NCBI GenBank assembly: GCA_937928575.1
Contig: CALFWW010000193.1
Coordinates: 1 to 48,753, forward strand
DNA: 48,753 bases
From: an uncultured Saprospiraceae bacterium
GTDB taxonomy: Bacteria; Bacteroidota; Bacteroidia; Chitinophagales; Saprospiraceae
Direction: 5' to 3'
Part shown: piece by piece, positions 16,371 through 24,370 of the stretch
How positions within the stretch are numbered: the first letter of the stretch is position 1
Layout of the letters: the number at the start of each line of letters is the position of its first letter
The notes under the pieces: generated by a model
Seen by the model: the letters and a program-made list of their open reading frames with translations, nothing else
Databases searched by the model: none
Told to the model about the DNA's origin: nothing
Made by a program: the position numbers and the translations under genes

Positions 16371-17139
16371 ATTATTTTTAAATTTTTGTGAATGATAGAA
16401 TTTACTTTTTCATAGTCTGTAAATTCAAAATAGATAAAAAAGTTCAGAAATTGAACGATTTGAAGCGCAATATTAGTATAAATTGCTCGAAATCAATCAT
16501 TTTTAAGACGATTAATGCTTCAAAAGTCACTAATTACTTGAATTTCAATGCTTTCTGATTTATATATTACCAGTTTTTAGGTAAAGATTACATCAAAGAA
16601 GCAGTAATACAAATTGAATCCTAAAATGGCGGTATTGTATAATATCAGTTTTTTTGGATTGATTTGTTGCCCGCTTTATTTTAACGTGGCACGAAATCAA
16701 ATAGTTCGAATTACTCAGAAATCGGTCAATAGGAGCCCTCTTTTATCTTTGTTAATGGTGAAATTCCTTTTCAAAATCCATTATTTATGTATTTAAGAAA
16801 AGTTAAAAAACGAGGCCGAATAGTAAGCTGAAAAGGAAGTACCTATTCTTACAACAGATATCACGAATAGACACAGATGATCTTGTTTTGTAAAATCCAC
16901 CTCGGACATTCGTCCGATCCTCCTTGAAAAGGAGGATGAGTGTGTGAGTGCGTGAGCATGAGTATACATGAGTGCGTGAGTACATGAGTACATGAGTATG
17001 AGTGTACATGAGTGCGTGCGTATATGCTTACCAATGCATGCGAGCCACGCGCTCACCTCCTAGCCCTCCTTTTTCCAAGGAGGGTCGCCCAATTTATTGG
17101 TCGGGGTGGATCCAATACGCCACCCAACCAAAATAAGAC
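16371..17139. other. Intergenic, 769 bp, repeat-containing
   Basis: The first ~500 bp are AT-rich without convincing ORFs; short open frames at 16614-16796 and 16793-17056 are not credible proteins. The last ~240 bp hold the inverted-arm/microsatellite element at 16897-17109. The promoter of the small basic protein should lie just after 16370. Confidence 0.6.
16897..17109. repeat. MITE-like element: GAGTACAT-type microsatellite between inverted arms
   Basis: The left arm (16897-16942: ccacctcgg, then cctccttgaaaaggagg, then atgag) is an imperfect inverted copy of the right arm (17053-17109: ctcacctcc, ccctcctttttccaaggagg, ggtcggggtgg). Each arm contains its own CCTCCTT..AAGGAGG hairpin. Between them lies ~110 bp of 8-bp units gagtgcgt/gagtacat with 6- and 10-bp variants. 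A second GAGTACAT locus lies at 27542-27641. Confidence 0.65.
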
Positions 17140-17928
17140 TCACACCACCTCACAAATCTCCAAAGGTAATTCCAACAATCTATCTACAATTTTATAAAAC
17201 ATTTCAGTAGTTTCATCCTGATCATGTAACAATACAATTTCAGATGAGTTGGAGTTCAACCAAATTTTTTCATTGCTGGTTTTACCACGGGTATCTAAAG
17301 GTGTTTTTTGATTGATTCTTGCAAGTACGGCGTTTAAGTCCTTCACGCCAAAAGTAGGTTTGTTTTCCAAAGTAGCCCATTCCATAATATCGAAGGTCCA
17401 ATGCCAATCAATATCATCGAACAGTCCATTAGTTCGCATGGTTGCATATTGGATATCTGAGAAAGATGGTTGAGTATACCCTAAGTTTTTTAAATGATCT
17501 TGAATTTGATTTTTTCTTTTCAAATCTGGTTTCCGAAACCAATCGCCATAAAATTTAGGTGAAGGTAAAACATAGCCATTTAATCCATCGCCTTTATCAC
17601 CATATGGAAATCTAAACCATTTGTGCTTTCTTTCAACTTTTGCTGATGCATAAACTTCATCAATCAATTTGTCTGTTTTTGAAATTTCGGACTTGGCTTT
17701 GTCGATGGAAATTTTTGAAAAATGAGGATGTGTGTAGCTGTGATTGGCAATAATATAGCCTTTGTGAATCGCGTCGATTACTTCTGATTTTCTTTGCTCG
17801 ATTAAATTTCCAATACAAAAGAAAATGGCTGGGATATTTCGATCTTTCAAATAGTCAACTTTTGAGGAGAAGTATTTTCCTGGTGCATCATCTATGGTGA
17901 GATATACTTTTTTCTTGATTGTTGACAT
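17140..17928 (-). CDS. Polysaccharide deacetylase (NodB homology domain)
   Basis: 262 residues with carbohydrate esterase family 4 motifs: TIDDAPG (residues 11-17, the TFDDGP site with metal and catalytic Asp13/Asp14), HSYTH (63-67, metal-binding His-x3-His), RFPYG (106-110, substrate groove) and a late IVLLHDQ (~237) supplying the last catalytic His. No signal peptide, so probably cytoplasmic or acting on a precursor. Family enzymes remove N- or O-acetyl groups from chitin-like, peptidoglycan or capsule sugars. The family's usual second Asp-Gly is Asp-Ala here, seen in some divergent members. It lies 26 bp after the P450 gene on the same strand, so probably co-transcribed. Substrate unknown. 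Confidence 0.88.
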   Translation of the reverse strand: MSTIKKKVYLTIDDAPGKYFSSKVDYLKDRNIPAIFFCIGNLIEQRKSEVIDAIHKGYIIANHSYTHPHFSKISIDKAKSEISKTDKLIDEVYASAKVERKHKWFRFPYGDKGDGLNGYVLPSPKFYGDWFRKPDLKRKNQIQDHLKNLGYTQPSFSDIQYATMRTNGLFDDIDWHWTFDIMEWATLENKPTFGVKDLNAVLARINQKTPLDTRGKTSNEKIWLNSNSSEIVLLHDQDETTEMFYKIVDRLLELPLEICEVV

Positions 17929-17954
17929 TTAATATCCAGATTTAATGGCCATAT

Positions 17955-19337
17955 TTAAACGTTTGCAACTGCTTCTTTTTTCTTTTCGAAATTCAACTTC
18001 ATCCCATATCGTACGGCAAGTGTCACGGATGGAAGGATGGCAATATTTTGATTGGGAACCAATTTCAAGTGATATCTTCTCAGAAATTTGATGACCGTCA
18101 TTTGAATTTCCATAATTGCAAAATTTCTACCAATACACATCCGTGGCCCGGCTCCAAATGGCATGTGCGCAAAGTTGTGACGCGCACGAATTTTTTCTTT
18201 TGTAAATCGCTCAGGATCAAATTTCATGTGATCTGGCCAGAGATCCTCCCGATGATGCACGCCGTAAATGAAAGGAATAATCATGGCACCTTTTGGAATC
18301 AACCAACCTTCAATTTCATCATCTTCCAAAGCGACTCTGTCCGTAATCCAGGAAGAAGGATAAATTCTCAACCCTTCAAAAATTACTTTCATCAGATACT
18401 GCATTTGAAGTAGCTCATCGAAAGTAGGTATGCTGTCGCCACAAATTTCATTGACCTCTTCCAAGATTTTATCAACTGCAAATTTATTTTGTACCAATAA
18501 ATAAAACATCCAAGACAAGAAATTTCCAGCAGTCTCATGTCCTGCCAAAAACAGCACAATGGTCTCTTCTCGCAATTGGGTTTCATTGAGTTTTGTTCCA
18601 TCTTCATATTTACTTTCCATAAACATGGAGAGCAAGTCATTGTAATCATCTGTATTGCCTTTTCGATCACTGATTATTTTGGCGATGATGTCATTCGTTT
18701 CATCTGCAATTTTTTGGTGTGCTTTTGATTTTCCCGAAAGATTAAAATAGGGAAGCAAATAAGGCATTTTTACTACGGAGGCGAAAAAATCTTGAAGATG
18801 GTGAAAATTATCACAAAAACGTTTCTTTACATCAGACGTAAGACTCGTACTATAAATGCCATTGCACATGATTCTGAAAGAAAGATCTTTCATGTGTTGT
18901 TCAATATCTACGATGCCATTATTGCTGTCAATTAATTGATCCAAATCAATAAAGAATCTTTCAATTTCTTCATCAACTCGTTCGACTAAAGAGGATAATT
19001 TTTTTCTGTGAAATGCTGGCTGAACAACTCGACGTTGTTTTGCGTGGTATTCACCAGAGCTAATTAAAATTCCATTTCCGACAAATTTTCCGAGTGCTCC
19101 TCGTTTCAAGGTTGGTTTTGGATAATTGGTAGCATTTCGATGAAGCACATGTTGGATGACGGTAGGATTAGTCGTGAAAATACCAACTTTACCTGTTCGT
19201 AAACTGAAGCAATACGTATCCCCATGTCTCCGAATATTTTCCATATAAAACGGAATCGGATCCGTCACAAATCGTTGCAAACGCAAAATGGAACGTAGCT
19301 TGGATGCTTTTGGAGGAAGTTTAGCAGATTCAGACAT
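17955..19337 (-). CDS. Cytochrome P450
   Basis: 460 residues, full length. Clear P450 signatures: I-helix FLAGHETAGN (~265, the A/G-G-x-E/D-T oxygen-activation motif), K-helix ExxR (EGLR, ~320), a PERF meander (DPERF, ~375), and the heme loop FGAGPRMCIGRNFA whose Cys (~401) is the iron ligand. No membrane anchor is obvious. Sequence style (long, AGHETT-like, FGAGPRxCIG) is closer to bacterial CYP102/CYP4-like class II enzymes than to short bacterial P450s; this is inference. It needs an external reductase, and none is in the operon; the dicluster ferredoxin at 29626 is a distant candidate. Neighbours (deacetylase, glycosyltransferase, epimerase) suggest it oxidises a lipid or glycolipid intermediate. 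Confidence 0.93.
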   Translation of the reverse strand: MSESAKLPPKASKLRSILRLQRFVTDPIPFYMENIRRHGDTYCFSLRTGKVGIFTTNPTVIQHVLHRNATNYPKPTLKRGALGKFVGNGILISSGEYHAKQRRVVQPAFHRKKLSSLVERVDEEIERFFIDLDQLIDSNNGIVDIEQHMKDLSFRIMCNGIYSTSLTSDVKKRFCDNFHHLQDFFASVVKMPYLLPYFNLSGKSKAHQKIADETNDIIAKIISDRKGNTDDYNDLLSMFMESKYEDGTKLNETQLREETIVLFLAGHETAGNFLSWMFYLLVQNKFAVDKILEEVNEICGDSIPTFDELLQMQYLMKVIFEGLRIYPSSWITDRVALEDDEIEGWLIPKGAMIIPFIYGVHHREDLWPDHMKFDPERFTKEKIRARHNFAHMPFGAGPRMCIGRNFAIMEIQMTVIKFLRRYHLKLVPNQNIAILPSVTLAVRYGMKLNFEKKKEAVANV

Positions 19338-19424
19338 GTAACGTTTTTATTATAAAAATACGACTCGCTTGTTTTGACAGAAATACGTGTTGGTTTATAC
19401 GAAGAGTGATAAAAAGTGTTAGAT

Positions 19425-20276
19425 CTAACTCGGTACTTTTTTTTCCTTTTTTATTTGCATGGCCCATGTTGCGAATGTGCCGGTACTTTCCAGATAGTAT
19501 CTAAAATCATCGGTATAATCCTCTTCTTTGACATACCAATCTATATGTTGCAATGTATATGGTCGGTCGGTTCGTAAAGAAGGACCTAATGCCATATATT
19601 TTGAAGATTTTCGATACATCGCTAATGTTAAATCAATGTTGGCTACAAACACCTCATCGTTTAACTTTTTAGTTTGTGGTAACCAAAATTGTGATTCATG
19701 TTTGATTACTTTTGGTTTTATTGGAATATCATCTGGAATATCCTGAATTTCAAGCGATGGACCAATATGATTGTACGCAGGATATTTATCCATTAGCTTT
19801 GAAATATGAGAAATGATATCTTTTGGTGTATCTGGATAAGGGATCAAATCAGGATCTGACATCATAAACTTGTCATGATGAATCAACTGTTTTGCCAAAT
19901 AATCAATCCCATGTTTGTAAGAATTGAAGTTTAATAATACTGCTTGTACGTTTGGATGCTTAATGTTATTATAGTACTCTAGTAGCGGTGGATAATCAGA
20001 TTGATTGTCGACAATTATGATCGCCACTTCGTCGTCTAGGCTTAATAGCCACTCGACCATTTGATTTAACGTGTCTGTCCTGTTGTAATTGTTGATAAGA
20101 ACAGGCATTGCTGTCTTGGGGATCTTAGAATAATCGAGTTGAATTTTGTGCTTAATGATATGAAGATTCCAGAGAAATGCACGTCTTTTTATAAAGTACC
20201 TATTTTTTAGTCCTTTAAATTTGTTTTGCAACCATGATGGTTTTGCTTCATCATAGTTAATGATTTCTTCACTCAC
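19425..20276 (-). CDS. Glycosyltransferase, GT-A fold (family 2-like)
   Basis: 283 residues. After a basic 55-residue N-terminus comes a nucleotide-sugar-binding start typical of GT2: PVLINNYNRTDTLNQMVEWL, then IIIVDNQSDYPP, and a metal-binding DxD-type motif in KFMMSDPDLIPY (~140). The C-terminal part is compact (HIDWYVKEEDY near the end). No membrane helices, so a soluble or peripheral cytoplasmic transferase. It sits 40 bp downstream of the epimerase gene and 87 bp upstream of P450, all minus strand. Donor and acceptor cannot be told; the adjacent epimerase may make the donor sugar. Confidence 0.82.
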   Translation of the reverse strand: MSEEIINYDEAKPSWLQNKFKGLKNRYFIKRRAFLWNLHIIKHKIQLDYSKIPKTAMPVLINNYNRTDTLNQMVEWLLSLDDEVAIIIVDNQSDYPPLLEYYNNIKHPNVQAVLLNFNSYKHGIDYLAKQLIHHDKFMMSDPDLIPYPDTPKDIISHISKLMDKYPAYNHIGPSLEIQDIPDDIPIKPKVIKHESQFWLPQTKKLNDEVFVANIDLTLAMYRKSSKYMALGPSLRTDRPYTLQHIDWYVKEEDYTDDFRYYLESTGTFATWAMQIKKEKKVPS

Positions 20277-20316
20277 TTTTTGGAATTTTATTGCTAATTT
20301 TTGGATACGATTTCAA

Positions 20317-21258
20317 TTAAACAACTTTGACTAATTTTTCTCTCATGGTCTCTACATATCTGTGTAATCCTTCTTTTAAATTAATCATAGGCTTAAAACC
20401 GGTGTGTTCCAATAATTTATCTGGACTACCAATTCTTCTCTCTACTTTATAGGAGGCTCTTGTCTCGGGAAAATCTAACAACTTTATTTCAGATTTAGAA
20501 TTTGTAACTGCTTTGATATTGTTAGCTAATTCGAGAATTGAAGTTTCTTCACCTTTAGCAATATTAAATATACCTGAAATTGTTGGTGTTTCTAACAATA
20601 ACTTGATAGAATGATTGACATCGTCCACGTAAGTAAAATCTCGTGTTTGCATTCCATCACCAAATACTTCGATTGGTGTATTTTCAAACGCTTGTTTGAA
20701 GAACCTTGGAATAACCATTCTGGTATCCTGGTTTAGGCCATAGACATTAAAAAATCTAAAGCTCACCGCAGAAATATCCGTTTCTTTATTGAGGGCATTG
20801 AAATAAAGTTCATTTAGCCTTTTGGCAACTGCATAATCATTGACCAAATCCAACGTGTCGGATTCATAGCTCATGTCAGAGATTGTGTTTTTATAGACGG
20901 AACTTGATGAAGAGTAGATAATTCGATTTATGTTTTGAGCTAGCGCTACTTTTCCTACATTTTGTGCACCTTGTGCTTCTACTTCGATGGTCTCAACACT
21001 CTTTGCGATTACTTGGTCAACTCCTACGACCGCAGCTAAATGGATGATGGCTTCACAATCCATTGCAGAAGAAAAGACAATGTCATAATCTCTTACATCA
21101 CCTTGAATAAATTTAACTCTACTCAGATAATAATGTGATAGTTTATTGCCTGCAATACAATTGTCCAATACGACAATATCAAAATGGTCTACAAGTCCTT
21201 CTACCAAATGACTACCGATAAATCCGGCACCACCTGTGATTAATATTTTTGGTTTCAT
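20317..21258 (-). CDS. NAD-dependent epimerase/dehydratase (extended SDR, nucleotide-sugar type)
   Basis: 313 residues. Rossmann motif GGAGFIGSH (9-17), the NAD ribose-binding strand VVLDNCIAGN, DVRDYD, IHLAAVVG, the catalytic triad region SSSSSVY with YAVAK (YxxxK), and RFFNVYG with GDGMQTRDFTYVDDV, all hallmarks of the GalE/UDP-glucuronate decarboxylase group. It converts an NDP-sugar (4-epimerisation or dehydration/decarboxylation) in the cytoplasm. It is the first gene of the presumed four-gene minus-strand operon. A 7-bp inverted repeat (tcttgac/gtcaaga, 21270-21288) lies just upstream of the start and might be an operator. Confidence 0.9.
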   Translation of the reverse strand: MKPKILITGGAGFIGSHLVEGLVDHFDIVVLDNCIAGNKLSHYYLSRVKFIQGDVRDYDIVFSSAMDCEAIIHLAAVVGVDQVIAKSVETIEVEAQGAQNVGKVALAQNINRIIYSSSSSVYKNTISDMSYESDTLDLVNDYAVAKRLNELYFNALNKETDISAVSFRFFNVYGLNQDTRMVIPRFFKQAFENTPIEVFGDGMQTRDFTYVDDVNHSIKLLLETPTISGIFNIAKGEETSILELANNIKAVTNSKSEIKLLDFPETRASYKVERRIGSPDKLLEHTGFKPMINLKEGLHRYVETMREKLVKVV

Positions 21259-21625
21259 AGCGGTTATTATCTTGACTGAGCGTCAAGAATTAATCAATAG
21301 GGCATATTGAATTAGAGATCGAAAATTAAAAATGGGAGGAAAACAAAGTTTATTGGCTAGAGAAAACAAGTTACTAATATTGTTAGATAATGTCAGTAAA
21401 AAATAAATAACTTACAATTAAAAGTATAACTATAGGCACAAAATACCATGTAAGGGTTAAGTTGATTGTAAAAAATAAGGTAAAAAATTTAAAAGTTACT
21501 TTACTTTCATTATTTAAACATGCTTGTAGAATTAATCAATCTCAATTCGGTAGATAAATAATCACTAATAAAACAGATTTTTATTTTTAGAAAAATCCAC
21601 TTCATAGTGGTGTGGAGATCTAGCT
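21259..21625. other. Intergenic, 367 bp
   Basis: AT-rich gap between the epimerase start and the decarboxylase stop, both genes on the minus strand. It holds a 7-bp inverted repeat at 21270-21288 (tcttgac...gtcaaga). No terminator or ORF that I trust was seen; the operon promoter should be here. Confidence 0.6.
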
Positions 21626-22390
21626 CTATTTCACAGAAAAAGAAACTGAGTCCATATATTCTACGTGAGCCGTCACTTCATTTTTCGCATTCAAATACAC
21701 AGCAGGAGTAGCGGCACCTGCCATCAGATAAGCGCCTTCCGGAATTACTTGTTCATATTGATTGGCCAATCTTGTTGCTGCCAAAACAGACTTCCACGGA
21801 TCTCCTAAAATATCTTTAGAGCTTCCGGTGTGAACTGCTTTCCCATTTATTTCCAATTCTATTTTCAAATTTCCAAGTGGCATGTTATGCGATTGCCATT
21901 TCCCTACCACTAATCCAGCTGAAGAACAATTGTCCGCAATCACATCTTCCAACGAAAATTTAAAGTCCTTGAAACGCGAGTCAATAATTTCGATCGCAGG
22001 CGCAACTGCTTCAATATATTCACCAATGTCATTTAGAGATAGTATATGGTCAATTGTTTTTTTGACTAAAAAGCAAAGTTCGGGTTCTGCTCTTGGATGA
22101 ATAAATTGATCGAGATCGAATTGACTACCTTCTTTCATCAACATTGTATCTGTTAGTCTTCCCCATATCATATCATGCACACCCATTTGCTTCATTTTGG
22201 CAACACTGGTAAATCCCATTTTAATACCAATTAGTTTTTCTCCTCTTTTATATCTCCGTTCCAAAGAAGCTGCTTGAATTGCGTAAGCATCTTGTTCGGA
22301 AAATTTCGACTTTAGTGTAAGTTGCGCTACCGCTTTTGCTTTCAATGCAGCGGTATCAATAGTTTTGGCTAATTCTTTAATATTCATCAT
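21626..22390 (-). CDS. 4-oxalocrotonate decarboxylase-type protein (DmpH/XylI family)
   Basis: 254 residues of the hydratase/decarboxylase branch of the fumarylacetoacetase superfamily. Features matching DmpH/XylI rather than the hydratase: LIGIKMGFTSVAKMKQMGV, EIIDSRFKDFKFSLEDVIADN, and PEGAYLMAGAATPA near the end; HPRAEPELCF holds the metal-ligand Glu residues. The DmpH reaction removes CO2 from 2-oxohex-3-enedioate (4-oxalocrotonate tautomer) to give 2-oxopent-4-enoate, the substrate of the partner hydratase. Its start is 6 bp from the stop of the hydratase gene, so the two are translationally close and likely form a complex, as DmpH and DmpE do. No ring-cleavage dioxygenase is in the window, so the source of the substrate is unknown. 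Confidence 0.82.
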   Translation of the reverse strand: MMNIKELAKTIDTAALKAKAVAQLTLKSKFSEQDAYAIQAASLERRYKRGEKLIGIKMGFTSVAKMKQMGVHDMIWGRLTDTMLMKEGSQFDLDQFIHPRAEPELCFLVKKTIDHILSLNDIGEYIEAVAPAIEIIDSRFKDFKFSLEDVIADNCSSAGLVVGKWQSHNMPLGNLKIELEINGKAVHTGSSKDILGDPWKSVLAATRLANQYEQVIPEGAYLMAGAATPAVYLNAKNEVTAHVEYMDSVSFSVK

Positions 22391-22396
22391 ATGTTT

Positions 22397-23179
22397 TTAA
22401 AAATTTACACTTACATCCCCTAAGGCTGAAAAATGAGCAACTATTTGATCTCCTTTTTCAACTTTCGCCATCGGTCCCATTGCACCCGTTAATACCAATT
22501 CTCCTTTACGCAAAGGTTCTCCTAATCGTGCCATGGTACGCGCTAGCCAAAGAGTGGCATTAATAGGCGAACCTAAACAATCTGCTCCCGTTCCTTTAGA
22601 AACAGGTATATTATTTTTATCCATAGACATTTGGCAGTTGATGAGGTCAAAATCATTCAATTTCACAGGACGGTGACCGATGACAAAATGACTCGCCGAT
22701 GCATTATCCGCAACCGTATCTGTAATCTTGATATTCCAATTTTCAATACGACTCCCGACAATTTCGATGGCACCGACTGCATAATCCACCGCCGAGATAA
22801 TATCCGCAACAGTCATAGAGGGGTGGTCCAAATCTTGGCCTAAAATAAAAGCGATTTCAGCTTCTACTTTTGGTTGCATTAATTCCTCCCATGAAACAGT
22901 GTCTCCTGTCAAAACTTCCATTGTATTAAAAAGAATACCATAATCAGGTTGGTCGACACCTAGTTGAGCTTGAACCGCTTTTGAAGTCAGTCCGATTTTC
23001 TTTCCAACAATACGTGCCCCTTTTGAGATTCGATGTTGGGTATTAACCCTTTGAATCGCATAAGCCGTGTCTATATCTTCTACTCCTATAATCTCCCGAA
23101 TTGGTTGGATGGGTTTGTCAATTTTTACAGCATTGCGTAGTTGTGATGCAATTTCCTCAACTGTTTTTTTATCAGCCAT
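22397..23179 (-). CDS. 2-oxopent-4-enoate hydratase-type protein (DmpE/MhpD family)
   Basis: 260 residues. Matches the hydratase branch: GARIVGKKIGLTSKAVQAQL, GVDQPDYGILF, KVEAEIAFILG with metal-binding Glu residues, EIVGSRIENWNIKITDTVADN and a final GLGS-like strand (ALGDVSVNF). The family adds water to 2-oxopent-4-enoate to give 4-hydroxy-2-oxovalerate, a late step of meta-cleavage of catechols or of 2-aminomuconate. First gene of a two-gene minus-strand operon with the decarboxylase; 88 bp separate it from the divergent FMN oxidase gene, so the regulatory region is shared. Confidence 0.85.
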   Translation of the reverse strand: MADKKTVEEIASQLRNAVKIDKPIQPIREIIGVEDIDTAYAIQRVNTQHRISKGARIVGKKIGLTSKAVQAQLGVDQPDYGILFNTMEVLTGDTVSWEELMQPKVEAEIAFILGQDLDHPSMTVADIISAVDYAVGAIEIVGSRIENWNIKITDTVADNASASHFVIGHRPVKLNDFDLINCQMSMDKNNIPVSKGTGADCLGSPINATLWLARTMARLGEPLRKGELVLTGAMGPMAKVEKGDQIVAHFSALGDVSVNF

Positions 23180-23267
23180 AAATGAAGAAAATTTAGTAGT
23201 GTTTGTTTAGTTTTGATTTTAATAAAAGCGAAAATAAGCTATTCTTTTTAAATGACACGGGAATTAG

Positions 23268-24323
23268 ATGGACTTATCAAAGTTTAAAAATATAAACGAT
23301 TTTAAAGCAATTGCTGCAGAAAAATTAGCTTCACAAGCATATGATTATTTGACAGGAGGAGCAGAAGACCTGCGAACATTGGAAAGAAATAAGTTGGCCT
23401 ATGCTCAATATCAAATTAGGCCGAGAAGATTAATAGATGTTTCGTCCATCGACATGAGTATCGAATTATTTGGTCGTAAATGGGATACCCCTATTATTTT
23501 AAGTCCGGTCGGTGTTCAGGCACTTTTTCACCCACAAGGGGAGATCGCAACGGCCAAAGCTGCTAATCAACAAGGGCATCTCATGATTGCCTCAACCGTT
23601 TCCAATTATTCTTATCAAGAAATTGCTGATGTATGCAGGGTGAAGCCTTGGTTTCAATTATATCCAACCACCAATCTTGAAGCAAGAAAAACACTCATCC
23701 AAAGAGCAGAAGAAAACGGATGTGAAGTATTGGTATTGACCATCGATGTACCGACTGTTGGCAACCGAGAAAAACATGCAAAAATGTTGACTGATAATGT
23801 ACATGGACGAACCGGAACCATGGGGAATTTAAAAGGATTATTGAATCCTGATGATATTTTTCATGACCTTTCGATGACTTGGGAGATTATTTCTTGGATT
23901 CGTGAGAGAACCAATATGAGGCTGATTTTAAAAGGAATTTTGACCTATGAAGATGCATTACTTGCGATGGAATTTGGTGTTGATGGCATTATCGTTTCCA
24001 ATCATGGAGGTCGACAACTGGAAAGTGATATGAGTACTTTAGAAGTTTTGCCTGAGATTGTAAACGCAATTGGTGGGAAAATTCCAGTGGTGATAGATGG
24101 GGGAATTCGAAGAGGAACTGATATCCTCAAAGCTATAGCATTGGGCGCCGACGCCGTATGTATTGGAAGAGCCTTTATCTATGGTTTGTCCGTATTTGGA
24201 CAAAATGGGGTAGAGCGAATTTTAGCAATATTAAGTGATGAATTGGAACGAAACATGAGGTTGACAGGGGTGACAAAAATTGATTCCATAAACACTTCAT
24301 TCATTCGAAAAAAACAGTGGTAA
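23268..24323 (+). CDS. FMN-dependent alpha-hydroxy-acid oxidase/dehydrogenase
   Basis: 351 residues, TIM-barrel of the glycolate oxidase/lactate monooxygenase/LldD family. N-terminal YDYLTGGAED, LSPVGVQALFHPQGE, WFQLYPTT, VLTIDVPTVGNRE, catalytic SNHGGRQLE (~240) with the active-site His and substrate-binding Arg, and FMN-phosphate site VIDGGIRRGTD ... GADAVCIGRAFIYGL. It oxidises a 2-hydroxyacid to the 2-oxoacid, with oxygen or a quinone as acceptor. No membrane anchor. Divergent from the hydratase operon and 47 bp before an aminotransferase gene; a 2-oxoacid product could be passed to it (inference). A TAnnTTTG-like tagttttg at 23208-23215 lies upstream but lacks a good -33 box. Confidence 0.9.
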   Translation: MDLSKFKNINDFKAIAAEKLASQAYDYLTGGAEDLRTLERNKLAYAQYQIRPRRLIDVSSIDMSIELFGRKWDTPIILSPVGVQALFHPQGEIATAKAANQQGHLMIASTVSNYSYQEIADVCRVKPWFQLYPTTNLEARKTLIQRAEENGCEVLVLTIDVPTVGNREKHAKMLTDNVHGRTGTMGNLKGLLNPDDIFHDLSMTWEIISWIRERTNMRLILKGILTYEDALLAMEFGVDGIIVSNHGGRQLESDMSTLEVLPEIVNAIGGKIPVVIDGGIRRGTDILKAIALGADAVCIGRAFIYGLSVFGQNGVERILAILSDELERNMRLTGVTKIDSINTSFIRKKQW

Positions 24324-24370
24324 TAACATCCATTATCGTATTTTGTGGCTATTCACAACGTAAAAAACTT

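Noticed and set aside
16793..17056. Two overlapping minus-strand frames rich in Thr-His (MYTHTHVLMY type)
   Set aside because: They are translations of the GAGTACAT/GAGTGCGT microsatellite and have no protein-like character.
24317..24370. Upstream ATG of the aminotransferase frame as the true start
   Set aside because: It overlaps the end of the FMN oxidase gene and adds 18 residues unlike the family; the ATG at 24371 gives the expected length.
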